Positions 34,661 to 43,173 of a stretch of DNA of 64,000 nucleotides are shown here, piece by piece. A model generated the notes under the pieces. That model was not told the DNA's origin. It was given only the letters and a program-made list of their open reading frames with translations, and did no database searches. Made by a program: the position numbers and the translations under genes. The stretch's first letter is position 1; each line of letters opens with the position of its first letter. Origin of the DNA: Alphaproteobacteria bacterium (GTDB lineage Bacteria > Pseudomonadota > Alphaproteobacteria > Rhodobacterales > Rhodobacteraceae); NCBI GenBank assembly GCA_030425145.1, contig JAUHVK010000018.1, forward strand, positions 37,230-101,229. Reading direction: 5' to 3'.

Positions 34661-36511
34661 ATGGAAAACGAATTTGAACAAAGCCTTGCTGCGACACTGG
34701 CATCCCTGGGCCCCATTGCCAGCTTCGGTGGTATTGCCGCACCGACATCCGAAGAGGACCTGTTTCAACTCACGGTCGGTGAATACCTTGATCTTCTCGT
34801 TCTTGCTGAACAGGCTCTCGTCACCAACCGGCCGATCATACAAAGTCTGCTGAGCAACCCGCAAACCTCTGCCGGGATACCGGCTGACGCGTTGGGCTTC
34901 CTTCAGGATTGGGCGGCTGGCGATTTCAGCCTGCTTACAGCCGCCTTCGATGAGGCGCGCAGCGCCTTGTCGGGCGTTCCGCGCGAAACGCTGCTGATCA
35001 ACGTGCAAGGGCTCGATGGCAATGGCGGCACGCTCGAAGACGAACTCCGCCAAGCCTTTGATGATGCACCGCTGAATCTCTCCAATCTGCTGTGGACTGG
35101 CTTTGACGGTCTCTACACATCCCCCACCTTTACCATCAACCCCGACACCGGAAGCTGGTTTGCGCCCGGAAACGCATTTACCGGCGGATCATTGGTCGAA
35201 TTGTGGGCATTGGTGGGCGAGGCGGCCAGCCAGGCGATGCTGACCTATTTCGACTCGCAGTTAGGTCTTGTGAACGAACTATTCGGCAGCGGCATCACCG
35301 CGGTTGAACTGGCGGCAGCCGAAACTGCGGCGCAAACCGCTTCGGCGGGTGCGTTTGAAGCGTTGCAGGGCTTTGGCGCGACGCTCACCACGGGTGACGA
35401 AGTTGACTTGGGGTCGTTCGAAGCGCTGGCACTGGCCCAGTTCCAGACTGTTCTCGGTGCTGTCACCGAAGTATTGCCGGGCGTCGCCGGAGTACTGAGC
35501 CAGCTAATCCTTGGTTCGCGCAATTCCGATCCCACCTTCGTGGTCAATCTGGACGGGAATGTCGACGGATCGGACGAAGGCGACTGGTTCTACCTCAACG
35601 ACCTCGCCAACATCTTCAACGGTGGATTGGGACAGGACATCCTCTTCGGTTTTGGCGGAGACGACCGCTTTACCGGTGGCGCGGACGACGACACGCTGTT
35701 CGGCGGTGCCGGGAGCGGCGATACGGCAATCTATGCCGGACCGCAGGCGCGCTATACCCTCCAGATTGAAAGCGACGGTGTCACCGTGATCGACCGCTCT
35801 GGCGCTGAAGGTACAGACGCGCTGAGCGAGATCGAATTCCTGTCCTTCGGTGATGTGGCAAATTTCAACCTCGCCAATCAGGTCGGGATCGCATCGCTGA
35901 GCGCCGAGGCTATCGCCACGTTCGTGGAACTCTATATTGCCTATTTCAATCGTGCGCCGGATGCCGAGGGTCTCAACTTCTGGGGATCGGCCTTTGCCAA
36001 TGGCTTCTCACTTGAGGCAATTGCGACCCTGTTTCTCGATCAGGATGAAACACGGGCAACCTATCCCGACACGCTGACCAACCTGGAATTCGCAACGCAG
36101 GTCTACAACAACGTGCTGGGCCGGACACCGGATCAGGACGGTCTCGACTTCTGGGCGGGCGCACTCGACAGCGGCGGTGTGACGCGCGACCAGTTCATTC
36201 TGGAAGTGCTGCGCGGTGCCAAAGCCGATCCCGACGGCAGCGCCTCGCAGGAATTCATCGACCTGCAACTGGGCGACCGGGCCTATCTGGCCGACAAGAC
36301 CGACATCGGCACCTATTTCGCCGTGATCCGCGGTCTGTCCGATGTGAGCGAGGCTGACGCTGTGATGGACCTTTTCGTGCGGGGCGACCAGACCACGATC
36401 AACGATGCGTTCGAGGCCACCAACGCGATCTACAACGCAGCGCTTGCTGCGGATGGTGGGGATTTCCTTATCCAGCTAGTCGGAGTGGTAGACGATCCGT
36501 TTGCGATCTGA
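34661..36511 (+). CDS. RTX-type calcium-binding protein with DUF4214 domain, probably type I secreted
   Basis: Protein of 616 residues, very acidic, without an N-terminal signal peptide. Residues 1-about 290 form a helical, alanine/glutamate-rich region I do not recognise. At about 310-355 there are degenerate RTX nonapeptide repeats (GGLGQDILFGFGGDDRF, GGADDDTLFGGAGSGD), which bind calcium and usually mark type I secretion. Residues about 405-560 are DUF4214, with the twice-seen pattern NRAPDAEGLNFWGSAF and GRTPDQDGLDFWAGAL. The combination is typical of large extracellular or surface-layer proteins of marine Rhodobacteraceae. No secretion genes are nearby. Confidence 0.82.
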   Translation: MENEFEQSLAATLASLGPIASFGGIAAPTSEEDLFQLTVGEYLDLLVLAEQALVTNRPIIQSLLSNPQTSAGIPADALGFLQDWAAGDFSLLTAAFDEARSALSGVPRETLLINVQGLDGNGGTLEDELRQAFDDAPLNLSNLLWTGFDGLYTSPTFTINPDTGSWFAPGNAFTGGSLVELWALVGEAASQAMLTYFDSQLGLVNELFGSGITAVELAAAETAAQTASAGAFEALQGFGATLTTGDEVDLGSFEALALAQFQTVLGAVTEVLPGVAGVLSQLILGSRNSDPTFVVNLDGNVDGSDEGDWFYLNDLANIFNGGLGQDILFGFGGDDRFTGGADDDTLFGGAGSGDTAIYAGPQARYTLQIESDGVTVIDRSGAEGTDALSEIEFLSFGDVANFNLANQVGIASLSAEAIATFVELYIAYFNRAPDAEGLNFWGSAFANGFSLEAIATLFLDQDETRATYPDTLTNLEFATQVYNNVLGRTPDQDGLDFWAGALDSGGVTRDQFILEVLRGAKADPDGSASQEFIDLQLGDRAYLADKTDIGTYFAVIRGLSDVSEADAVMDLFVRGDQTTINDAFEATNAIYNAALAADGGDFLIQLVGVVDDPFAI

Positions 36512-36533
36512 CGCTGCTTGACCGATACACTTT

Positions 36534-36569
36534 AACAGCGCGCCCCTCGACGGGCGCGCTGTTCGTTTT
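36534..36569 (+). terminator. strong intrinsic terminator
   Basis: Twelve-base perfect arms AACAGCGCGCCC (36534-36545) and GGGCGCGCTGTT (36552-36563), six-base loop, then CGTTTT. It lies 22 bases after the stop of the RTX protein. Confidence 0.88.
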
Positions 36570-36610
36570 AGCTACCGCCTCACAGGAAAACGCTGACGAG
36601 GCAGAGCATC

Positions 36611-37534
36611 ATGAGAATTGCCATCATCGGGTCAGGCATGGCCGGGCTGGCCTGCGCGTCGCGGCTGTCCGAAGCAGGATTGTCGCCGACCGTCTTTGAC
36701 AAGGGCAGGGGGCTTGGCGGGCGCATGGCCACCCGCCGAGCCGAAGGCGGGTTTCAGTTCGATCACGGCGCGCAGGTGATCCCCTGTGAAGATACCGGGT
36801 TTCGCGGTCTGTTAGAGAATGCCAAAGCGGCGGGCCACATCGCAGAATGGGACACGGGCGACGGCAACGCCAAAGCGGTTGGCGCTCCGGGCATGACGGC
36901 CCTCGCGAAATACCTGGCTCAGGGTCTTGATCTGCATCAGCAGTCCGAAATCTCATCCGTGACACGGTCCGACGGGGCGTGGGACCTGACCTCTGAGCAC
37001 TCGCTCGGCACGTTTGACCGCGTGATCTGCACCGCACCTGCGCCGCAGACCCGCAAACTGGTCGGCCACGCCTTGTCCGATCCGCTCGATAACGTGGCTT
37101 ACGCGCCCAGCCTGACACTGATGGTCGTTCTCAACCGCCCCTTGGATTCGCCCGATGCGCAAGCATACCCGACCGGCGACCTGGCATGGATTGCCCATGA
37201 CAGCGCCAAACCGGGCCGCCCGTCGCGACATTGCTGGGTCGCTCAGGCCAGCGCCGATTGGAGCACCGCCCATCTTGAACTGAGCAAGGACGACATCGCA
37301 ACGCGGATGCTCGACCTCTTCCTTACCCATCACGGTCTCGACGCCACCGACGTGGCTTACGCCACTGCCCATCGCTGGCGCTATGCGCTGGTCACAGACC
37401 CGCTGGGCCAACCCTTCGCCACGTCTTCCGATGGGACACTCCACGCTGGCGGTGATTGGTGCCTCGGTCCCCACATCGAACACGCATGGCGCAGCGGCAC
37501 CGCCATCGCAGAGGACATCCTGAGTGCCGCATGA
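36611..37534 (+). CDS. NAD(P)/FAD-dependent oxidoreductase, renalase-like
   Basis: Protein of 307 residues. The FAD-binding Rossmann motif IAIIGSGMAGLACASRL is at residues 3-19, followed by FDKGRGLGGRMATRR, the flavin monooxygenase/amine oxidase GG motif, and FDHGAQ. The C-terminus has LHAGGDWCLGPHIEHAWRSG, which contacts FAD. This fits the bacterial renalase-like group, which oxidises aberrant NAD(P)H isomers or similar compounds. The stop overlaps the start of the next, broken gene (ATGA). Confidence 0.85.
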   Translation: MRIAIIGSGMAGLACASRLSEAGLSPTVFDKGRGLGGRMATRRAEGGFQFDHGAQVIPCEDTGFRGLLENAKAAGHIAEWDTGDGNAKAVGAPGMTALAKYLAQGLDLHQQSEISSVTRSDGAWDLTSEHSLGTFDRVICTAPAPQTRKLVGHALSDPLDNVAYAPSLTLMVVLNRPLDSPDAQAYPTGDLAWIAHDSAKPGRPSRHCWVAQASADWSTAHLELSKDDIATRMLDLFLTHHGLDATDVAYATAHRWRYALVTDPLGQPFATSSDGTLHAGGDWCLGPHIEHAWRSGTAIAEDILSAA

Positions 37535-37786
37535 CCCTCAGCGACCCGCGAATCGAACCGCTGATCACCCTGATCAAAGCCGCACTGACCCCACCGCCGG
37601 GCAAGGGGCGCATAGCGCTTGCGCTCATCATGGGTGCGCTCTGTCACCTTGATACGCCAGCCGATCTACGTCACCCTTTGGGTTGTCCCGGTCTGGACAC
37701 CGGATCAACAGTCCCTCGCGATCAGCGACACCGCCTATTGTCTGCTCGTCCCGCGTCTGAAAGAAAAACGCCTCGAACAGCGCTAA
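37531..37786 (+). pseudogene. small gene, apparently frameshifted, unknown function
   Basis: The ATG overlaps the stop of the FAD oxidoreductase gene (ATGA), as expected of a coupled gene. Up to about 37630 the first frame (MTLSDPRIEPLITLIKAAL) has the strong GC third-position bias of the neighbours. From about 37635 this bias moves to the next frame, which reads RQPIYVTLWVVPVWTP, AISDTAYCLLVPRLKEK and stops at 37786, while the first frame runs on to 37800 with low GC in third positions. One extra base, for example in the GGG at 37632-37634, would explain it. The family is unknown. A sequencing error or programmed shift cannot be excluded. This accounts for most of the 325-base gap before the methyltransferase. 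Confidence 0.45.
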
Positions 37787-37859
37787 GGGGCCGCATTTGA
37801 TCGCTATTGCGCAAACGCGCCCTATGTCCATTCCAAACTCACCTCCACGGAGCCGAAAG

Positions 37860-38567
37860 ATGCCGCAAACCGCGCGCAATAACCTTGAGATCTACGATGA
37901 CGTCGCCGCGCACTGGTGGTCTGACGACATCCGCTGGGTGCGCACGCTCAAGAACATGGTACCGGGGCGGCTGAGCTGGTTCGACAAGCAGTTCGAATGG
38001 CGGGGCAAACACGTGCTCGACCTCGGCTGCGCCGGAGGGTTCATGGCCGAAGCGCTCGACGACCGTGGCGCGCGCGTCACCGGCATCGACCCCGCCGCCG
38101 AAGCCATCGCCGCCGCCCGGGCCCATGCCGAGGCTGGGGGCAGGGCGATCCGCTACGACGTCGGCGTGGGCGAAGCGCTGCCCTATGCCGATGCGAGCTT
38201 AGACGCGGTGGTCTGTGTCGACGTACTGGAACACGTCCAGAGCCTGCCCAAGGTGATCGAAGAAACCGCCCGCGTCCTGCGCCCCGGAGGCACGTTCCTC
38301 TTCGACACGATCAACCGCAATCCCATCGCGCGATTGGCGACAATCACCATGGCCGAGGATGTGCTGAAGCTGCTGCCAAAAGGCACCCATGACCCAGACA
38401 TGTTCATCAAACCCGCCGAATTGCGCGCCGAGCTTGACGCCGCCGGATTCACGACCGGCAAGATGGTCGGCCTCGGCCCGCGCGGGATCAATACCAAAGG
38501 GGATTTCACCTTTGGCCGCGTTCCCAGCAAGATGATCATCTACATGGGGACAGCGCGCAAAACATAA
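37860..38567 (+). CDS. UbiG-like SAM-dependent methyltransferase
   Basis: Protein of 235 residues with a class I methyltransferase fold: motif I VLDLGCAGGFMAEALD, acidic loop VTGIDPAAEAI, and motif GEALPYADASLDAVVCVDVLEHV. The C-terminal KGTHDPDMFIKPAEL and SKMIIYMG match the UbiG family, which methylates the two ring hydroxyls in ubiquinone synthesis. I start at MPQTARNN (37860) with a GAG-type ribosome site; the frame extends upstream to 37797 without homology. Whether this is the housekeeping UbiG or a paralogue cannot be decided here. Confidence 0.8.
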   Translation: MPQTARNNLEIYDDVAAHWWSDDIRWVRTLKNMVPGRLSWFDKQFEWRGKHVLDLGCAGGFMAEALDDRGARVTGIDPAAEAIAAARAHAEAGGRAIRYDVGVGEALPYADASLDAVVCVDVLEHVQSLPKVIEETARVLRPGGTFLFDTINRNPIARLATITMAEDVLKLLPKGTHDPDMFIKPAELRAELDAAGFTTGKMVGLGPRGINTKGDFTFGRVPSKMIIYMGTARKT

Positions 38568-38582
38568 TGCCGCGCCAACTCT

Positions 38583-38786
38583 TTAACGGTTGACTTGTGA
38601 GGCCTCAGGCCCCATGTGCACGCCATCGCCGCGCAGCCGCGTGAGCTTGCCGCGCCCAACCAACTGGCGCATCGGCGATACAGATTTCAGTTCCCCATCA
38701 CGCAGGGTTCCTGACGCAGGTCCAGACAGCACGGGATGCGCCCGCTCTGTCTTAAGGGTCTGCGCGCCCTCGCTCGCCGCGGACAT
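38583..38786 (-). CDS. possible small protein, unknown function
   Basis: A 67-residue reading frame starting MSAASEGAQTLKTERAH and ending RGDGVHMGPEASQVNR lies in the 275-base gap between the methyltransferase and the helicase genes, opposite to both. Third-position GC is moderate and there is no obvious ribosome site. It could be a small gene or chance. Nothing better is visible in the gap, which must also contain the helicase promoter. Confidence 0.25.
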   Translation of the reverse strand: MSAASEGAQTLKTERAHPVLSGPASGTLRDGELKSVSPMRQLVGRGKLTRLRGDGVHMGPEASQVNR

Positions 38787-38842
38787 GCGGCACAACCTCA
38801 TCCGGCTGCGGAGACCCCGCAGGCGGAGGTAAAGGATACACA

Positions 38843-40108
38843 TTGTCGAATTTTGACACGCTGGGCCTCAAACCCGAACTCATGGCCGCCCTCAAAGACG
38901 CGGGCCTCAAGACACCGACCCCGATCCAGACCAAAGCCATTCCACTGGCGCTTGAAGGCCAGGACGTGCTGGGCCTTGCCCAGACCGGCACCGGCAAGAC
39001 GCTGGCCTTTGGCCTGCCGCTCGTCAGCCACCTGCTCGACGCACCTGAACGCCCAGCCGCACGCACCGCGAAATCGCTGATCCTCGCGCCGACGCGGGAA
39101 CTGGTGAACCAGATCGCCGACAACCTGCGCATGCTGACCGGAAAGACCAAGCTGCGCGTGACCACCGTGGTTGGCGGCCAGTCGATCAACAAGCAGATCC
39201 ACCAATTGCTCAAAGGCACCGACATCCTTGTCGCCACACCGGGCCGTCTGATTGATCTCATGGACCGTAAGGCGGTTGATCTGCGCACGGTCAAACACCT
39301 CGTCCTCGACGAGGCCGACCAGATGCTCGACATGGGCTTCATCCACGCCCTGCGCCGCATCGCGCCCAAGCTCGGCACGCCGCGCCAGACAATGCTCTTT
39401 TCGGCCACCATGCCGAAACCGATGGAAGAGCTCAGCCGCGCCTATCTCACCAACCCGGCCAAGGTTCAGGTCTCCCCTCCGGGCAAAGCCGCCGACAAGA
39501 TCACCCAGTCGGTGCACCACCTTGCCGGCAAGGCCGAGAAAGCCGCCAAGCTGCGCGAGATCCTGAGCACAGACCCCGACGCGTTGACGCTGGTTTTTGC
39601 GCGCACAAAACACGGCGCCGAAAAATTGATGAAAGGTCTCGTGGCCGACGGGTTCAACGCCGCCTCGATCCACGGCAACAAGAGCCAGGGCCAGCGTGAC
39701 CGCGCCATCAAGGCGTTCCGCGAAGGCGAGATCACCGTGCTCGTCGCCACCGATGTCGCCGCGCGCGGTATCGACATTCCGGGCGTGGCCTATGTTATCA
39801 ACCACGACCTGCCGGAAGTGCCCGACAGCTATGTGCACCGCATTGGCCGCACCGCCCGCGCGGGTCGTGAAGGTGAGGCGATCGCCTTCTGCGCACCGGA
39901 CGAGGCAGACCTGCTCCGCCAGATCGAAAAGCTGATGAAGATCGAGATTCCCGTGGCAAGCGGCACCGCTCCGAAAGACCCGGTCGCCCGCAAGCCGCAG
40001 CAACGCGGTCAGGGCAGGGGCAAGGGGCAGGGTCGCCCGGCAGGCAATGCCGCGGCCAAACCCAATGGCAACCGCCGCCGCCGCAACCGGTCGCGCAAGG
40101 CCGCGTAA
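38843..40108 (+). CDS. DEAD-box ATP-dependent RNA helicase (RhlE type)
   Basis: Protein of 421 residues that unwinds RNA during degradation or ribosome assembly. Motifs in order: Q motif [18 protein letters not shown], Ia PTRELVNQI, Ib [59 protein letters not shown]. The C-terminus is a basic Arg/Gly/Asn tail ([23 protein letters not shown]). The start appears to be TTG at 38843 (MSNFDTLGL), because that sequence is the normal family start and AAAGGA lies just upstream; no ATG in frame fits. Confidence 0.94.
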   Translation: MSNFDTLGLKPELMAALKDAGLKTPTPIQTKAIPLALEGQDVLGLAQTGTGKTLAFGLPLVSHLLDAPERPAARTAKSLILAPTRELVNQIADNLRMLTGKTKLRVTTVVGGQSINKQIHQLLKGTDILVATPGRLIDLMDRKAVDLRTVKHLVLDEADQMLDMGFIHALRRIAPKLGTPRQTMLFSATMPKPMEELSRAYLTNPAKVQVSPPGKAADKITQSVHHLAGKAEKAAKLREILSTDPDALTLVFARTKHGAEKLMKGLVADGFNAASIHGNKSQGQRDRAIKAFREGEITVLVATDVAARGIDIPGVAYVINHDLPEVPDSYVHRIGRTARAGREGEAIAFCAPDEADLLRQIEKLMKIEIPVASGTAPKDPVARKPQQRGQGRGKGQGRPAGNAAAKPNGNRRRRNRSRKAA

Positions 40109-40135
40109 GAGACCACCCCCCCTTCTTCGGTTGTC

Positions 40136-40201
40136 AAATACTTCAGGGGGGTGTGGGGGGACAGCGTCCCCCCACCTGTCGGAGCGGCCCCGCCGCTCCG
40201 A
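40136..40201. repeat. tandem G/C-rich hairpins of a Rhodobacteraceae intergenic-repeat type
   Basis: After a TCAAATACTTCAGGGGGG lead, two perfect hairpins follow: TGGGGGGAC/GTCCCCCCA (40154-40162, 40166-40174, loop AGC) and TCGGAGCGG/CCGCTCCGA (40179-40187, 40193-40201, loop CCCCG). Similar CAAATACT plus GGGGG-CAGCG-CCCCC blocks are, to my knowledge, widely dispersed between genes in roseobacters. It may also end the helicase transcript, although no T-tract follows. Confidence 0.6.
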
Positions 40202-40307
40202 ATCCAACCATCAAAATCACATCATCTTCCCTTAGGTCATCCCTCCCGCAAGGCATTGCTGCCCCTATGTTAATGGCGAAAGCCAGTGACTTAGGGAGCG
40301 CACCGCG

Positions 40308-40769
40308 ATGCAACTCAGGATCAATGGAACCCTGCATGAGGTCGATGTCGAAGAAGACATGCCGCTTCTCTGGGTGCTCCGCGACGAACTGGGCCTGACC
40401 GGCACCAAGTTCGGCTGCGGCATCGCCCAATGCGGCGCGTGTACCGTGCATCTCGACGGTGTTGCTGTCCGGTCCTGCCAGACCTGGGCGATTGACGCCG
40501 AAGGCGCGGAAATCACCACCATCGAAGGTCTGGGCACGCCCGACCTGCGACACGCCGTGCAAGAGGCGTGGCTGGCCGGACAAGTCGCGCAATGCGGCTA
40601 TTGCCAGTCCGGTCAGATGATGCAGGCGGCCGCACTTCTGTCGGAGAACCCGCACCCCACGGACGCCGAGATCGACGACGCCATGTCCGGCAATCTCTGC
40701 CGCTGCGGTACCTATCCCCGCATCCGCGCCGCCGTGAAACATGCGGCAAACCTGATGCAGGAGGGCTGA
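40308..40769 (+). CDS. [2Fe-2S] subunit of an aerobic molybdenum hydroxylase (IorA type)
   Basis: Protein of 153 residues, the small electron-transfer subunit of xanthine-oxidase-family enzymes. The N-terminal plant-type cluster has [17 protein letters not shown] plus CQTW; the C-terminal cluster has [10 protein letters not shown] and [10 protein letters not shown]. The two-cluster layout is that of isoquinoline 1-oxidoreductase alpha subunits, which lack a FAD subunit and usually pass electrons to a cytochrome. GGGAG precedes the ATG. It lies two bases before the large subunit gene. Confidence 0.9.
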   Translation: MQLRINGTLHEVDVEEDMPLLWVLRDELGLTGTKFGCGIAQCGACTVHLDGVAVRSCQTWAIDAEGAEITTIEGLGTPDLRHAVQEAWLAGQVAQCGYCQSGQMMQAAALLSENPHPTDAEIDDAMSGNLCRCGTYPRIRAAVKHAANLMQEG

Positions 40770-40771
40770 TC

Positions 40772-43018
40772 ATGGGACGTCTGAAAACCATTGCCCGCCG
40801 CACGTTCCTGATTGGCTCTGCCGCAGCTGTCGGCGGTGTCGCCTTCGGCGTCTACACGGTGCGCAAACCGCATGAGAACCCGCTGACCACCGGGGCGGGC
40901 GAGGCGGTGCTGACACCTTACGTCAAGATCACCGCGGACGGCATCACCCTCATCACCCCCCGCGCGGATTCCGGGCAGGGGGTCTACCATCTACAGGCCG
41001 CGCTGATCGCCGAGGAACTGGATGTCGACCTTGACCAGATCAAGGCCGATCCCGGCCCGCCCAGTCCAGCCTATTGGAACACCGCTCTGGCTGCCGAGGC
41101 TGCCGAGTTCATGGTACCTGCCGCAGGCTTCATGCAGGACATGGCCGAAGGCGCGGTGAACTCAGTGATGAAGGTGATGGGCCTCCAGATCACGGGCGGC
41201 TCAACCACCGTGCCGGACCAGTTCGAAAAGCTGCGTCTCGCAGGCGCGTCGGCGCGCGAGACGATCAAGGCGTTGGTGGCAGACCGGGAAGGCGTGGCGG
41301 TCACGGACCTGACGACTGCGTCCGGAAACGTGATTTTACCAGATGGTCAAAAAATCCCCTACACCAGCCTCGCCGCCGATCTGGCTGGGGCCGAGGTGGT
41401 ACAGGACGTACGCCTCCGCGATCCATCGCAATGGCGCTATATCGGCAAGCCGATGCAGCGGATCGACATGCTGGCGAAAAGCACCGGAACGCAGGATTAC
41501 GGTATCGATGCATCGGTCGACGGCATGGTCCACGCCACCGTTCTGATGAACCCCGCGCAGGGTGGTGGGATGGCGGAATATGACGCCTCCGAAGCGCTGG
41601 CCATGCGGGGCGTTAAAGCTGTGGTCCCGATCACCGGGGGCCTTGGGATTGTCGCCGACAACACATGGCGCGCCTTCCGCGCCGCGCAGGCGCTCAATGT
41701 CACGTGGGAAGACCCAAGCTTCCCGCTTGAGCAAGCCGACCATTGGGCCGCGCTTGAGGCGGCGTTCACACCCGAAGCGCAGGACAGCGAGAAACGCAAT
41801 GACGGCGATGTGGACACCGCCCTCAGCGATGGCGATATCCTCTCCGCCGAGTACCGCGCGCCATATCTGGCTCATGCACCGCTGGAGCCGGTCAACGCCA
41901 TTGTCCGCGTTGACGACGACCGCGCCGAGGTTTGGACCGGCACACAGATCCCGCGCTTCATTCAGGCCAATGTCAGCCGCATCACCGGCATCCCGGCGGA
42001 CAAAGTCACGGTACATGTTCTGATGATGGGTGGCAGTTTCGGTCATCGTCTGGAAGACGAAGTGGTCAAACAGGCGACTGAAATCGCGATGCAGATGAAG
42101 GGTACGCCGGTCAAGCTGACGTTGTCGCGCGAAGAGGACATGCTCCACGACTTCCCCCGCCAGATCGCCATGGCGCGGATGCGGGGCAAAGTGACGAACG
42201 GGCAGGTTGAGGCGCTGGATCTCGGGATCGCCATGCCCTCGGTTGTCGCCTCGCAACTCAGCCGCCAGAACCAGTCCGTACTCGGACCGGACAGCCAGAT
42301 CGTGGCGGGCGCGTGGGAACAACCCTTCGCCATCCCGCACCATCGCGTGACCGGCTACCGCGCGCAGCCTCTTGCGCCGATCAGTTCCTGGCGCTCGGTT
42401 GGGGCGTCTACCAACGGGTTCTTCTACAACGCCGCATTGGATGAGTTGATTGAGGCAGCGGGGGCCGATCCGCTGGAGGAACGCCTGCGCATGTGCAGCG
42501 ATCCCCTGGCGCGGCAGGCGTTGGAGGCAGTGGCCGAGATGTCGGACTGGTCCGGTATTGGCGGGCTTGCGAACGGGTCCAAGACCGGGCGGGGTGTGGC
42601 GCTGACCAAGTCCTTTGGCGTGCACTGCGCGCAGGTGATCGAAGTCACGGACACAGACGCTGGCATCCGCATCGACACTGTCTGGGTCGCCGCCGAGGTG
42701 GGCCGTGTCGTCGATCCGGTGAATTTCGAGAACCTCGTTCAGGGTGGGGTGATCTATGGCCTTGGCCACGCAATGAATTCCGAGATCACCTATGCGGGTG
42801 GTGTCGCCGAACAGTCAAATTTCGATCTGAACCCGGGTATGAGACTGCACCAATGTCCGAACATTTTTGTGCGCGGGCTGGAAAGCGGCGACCGCGTGCT
42901 TGGGATCGGAGAACCGCCGGTGCCACCTGCTGCGCCTGCTTTGGCGGGCGCGATTTGGGCGGTGACGGGTACGCGGCTGCGTGAGATGCCATTCAGCAAG
43001 GCGGTCAGTTTCGTTTGA
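40772..43018 (+). CDS. molybdopterin-binding subunit of an aldehyde/isoquinoline oxidoreductase (IorB type)
   Basis: Protein of 748 residues. A twin-arginine signal (ARRTFLIGSAAAVGGVAFG) at residues 8-26 sends the folded enzyme to the periplasm together with the small subunit. Xanthine-dehydrogenase-family motifs include SADYRAPYLAHAPLEPVNA-like text, a GSFGHRLEDEVVKQA segment at the Moco site, and the late LGIGEPPVPPAAPAL with the catalytic glutamate (GIGEPP). Substrate is probably a heterocycle or aldehyde; not resolvable here. Molybdenum cofactor insertion genes are not present. The TTTTACC palindrome (copy 3) lies inside it. Confidence 0.88.
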   Translation: MGRLKTIARRTFLIGSAAAVGGVAFGVYTVRKPHENPLTTGAGEAVLTPYVKITADGITLITPRADSGQGVYHLQAALIAEELDVDLDQIKADPGPPSPAYWNTALAAEAAEFMVPAAGFMQDMAEGAVNSVMKVMGLQITGGSTTVPDQFEKLRLAGASARETIKALVADREGVAVTDLTTASGNVILPDGQKIPYTSLAADLAGAEVVQDVRLRDPSQWRYIGKPMQRIDMLAKSTGTQDYGIDASVDGMVHATVLMNPAQGGGMAEYDASEALAMRGVKAVVPITGGLGIVADNTWRAFRAAQALNVTWEDPSFPLEQADHWAALEAAFTPEAQDSEKRNDGDVDTALSDGDILSAEYRAPYLAHAPLEPVNAIVRVDDDRAEVWTGTQIPRFIQANVSRITGIPADKVTVHVLMMGGSFGHRLEDEVVKQATEIAMQMKGTPVKLTLSREEDMLHDFPRQIAMARMRGKVTNGQVEALDLGIAMPSVVASQLSRQNQSVLGPDSQIVAGAWEQPFAIPHHRVTGYRAQPLAPISSWRSVGASTNGFFYNAALDELIEAAGADPLEERLRMCSDPLARQALEAVAEMSDWSGIGGLANGSKTGRGVALTKSFGVHCAQVIEVTDTDAGIRIDTVWVAAEVGRVVDPVNFENLVQGGVIYGLGHAMNSEITYAGGVAEQSNFDLNPGMRLHQCPNIFVRGLESGDRVLGIGEPPVPPAAPALAGAIWAVTGTRLREMPFSKAVSFV
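41334..41351. repeat. TTTTACC-N4-GGTCAAA palindrome, copy 3 (inside the IorB-type gene)
   Basis: TTTTACC-AGAT-GGTCAAA, one mismatch from the TTTTACC-N4-GGTAAAA form. It encodes I-L-P-D-G-Q using ATT TTA CCA GAT GGT CAA, unusually AT-rich and with the rare leucine codon TTA, just as in lipB. Confidence 0.55.
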
Positions 43019-43030
43019 GGATGGAGGATT

Positions 43031-43048
43031 TTTGACCTTTTGGTAAAA
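43031..43048. repeat. TTTGACC-N4-GGTAAAA palindrome, copy 4
   Basis: TTTGACC-TTTT-GGTAAAA, one mismatch from the perfect form, 13 bases after the IorB stop and upstream of the succinate-dehydrogenase-like operon. The surrounding 43019-43173 gap is AT-rich and must hold the operon promoter; a TTAC-N7-GTTA sequence at 43079-43093 resembles the LysR boxes near tctC. Confidence 0.5.
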
Positions 43049-43173
43049 AATCGACTGGACCAAATTTGAAAGAATTGCTTACAAATACAGTTAAAATATT
43101 TGCCTTTTGGTTACCGGAGCTGACGGTTATTCTCTCCTCCAATCAACGGGAATGACGAAGGGCGGGCTCTCTG

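Noticed and set aside
38590..38832. 80-codon plus-strand frame just before the helicase
   Set aside because: Translation is Ser/Pro/Arg-rich without any recognisable pattern and it occupies the helicase leader; likely chance.
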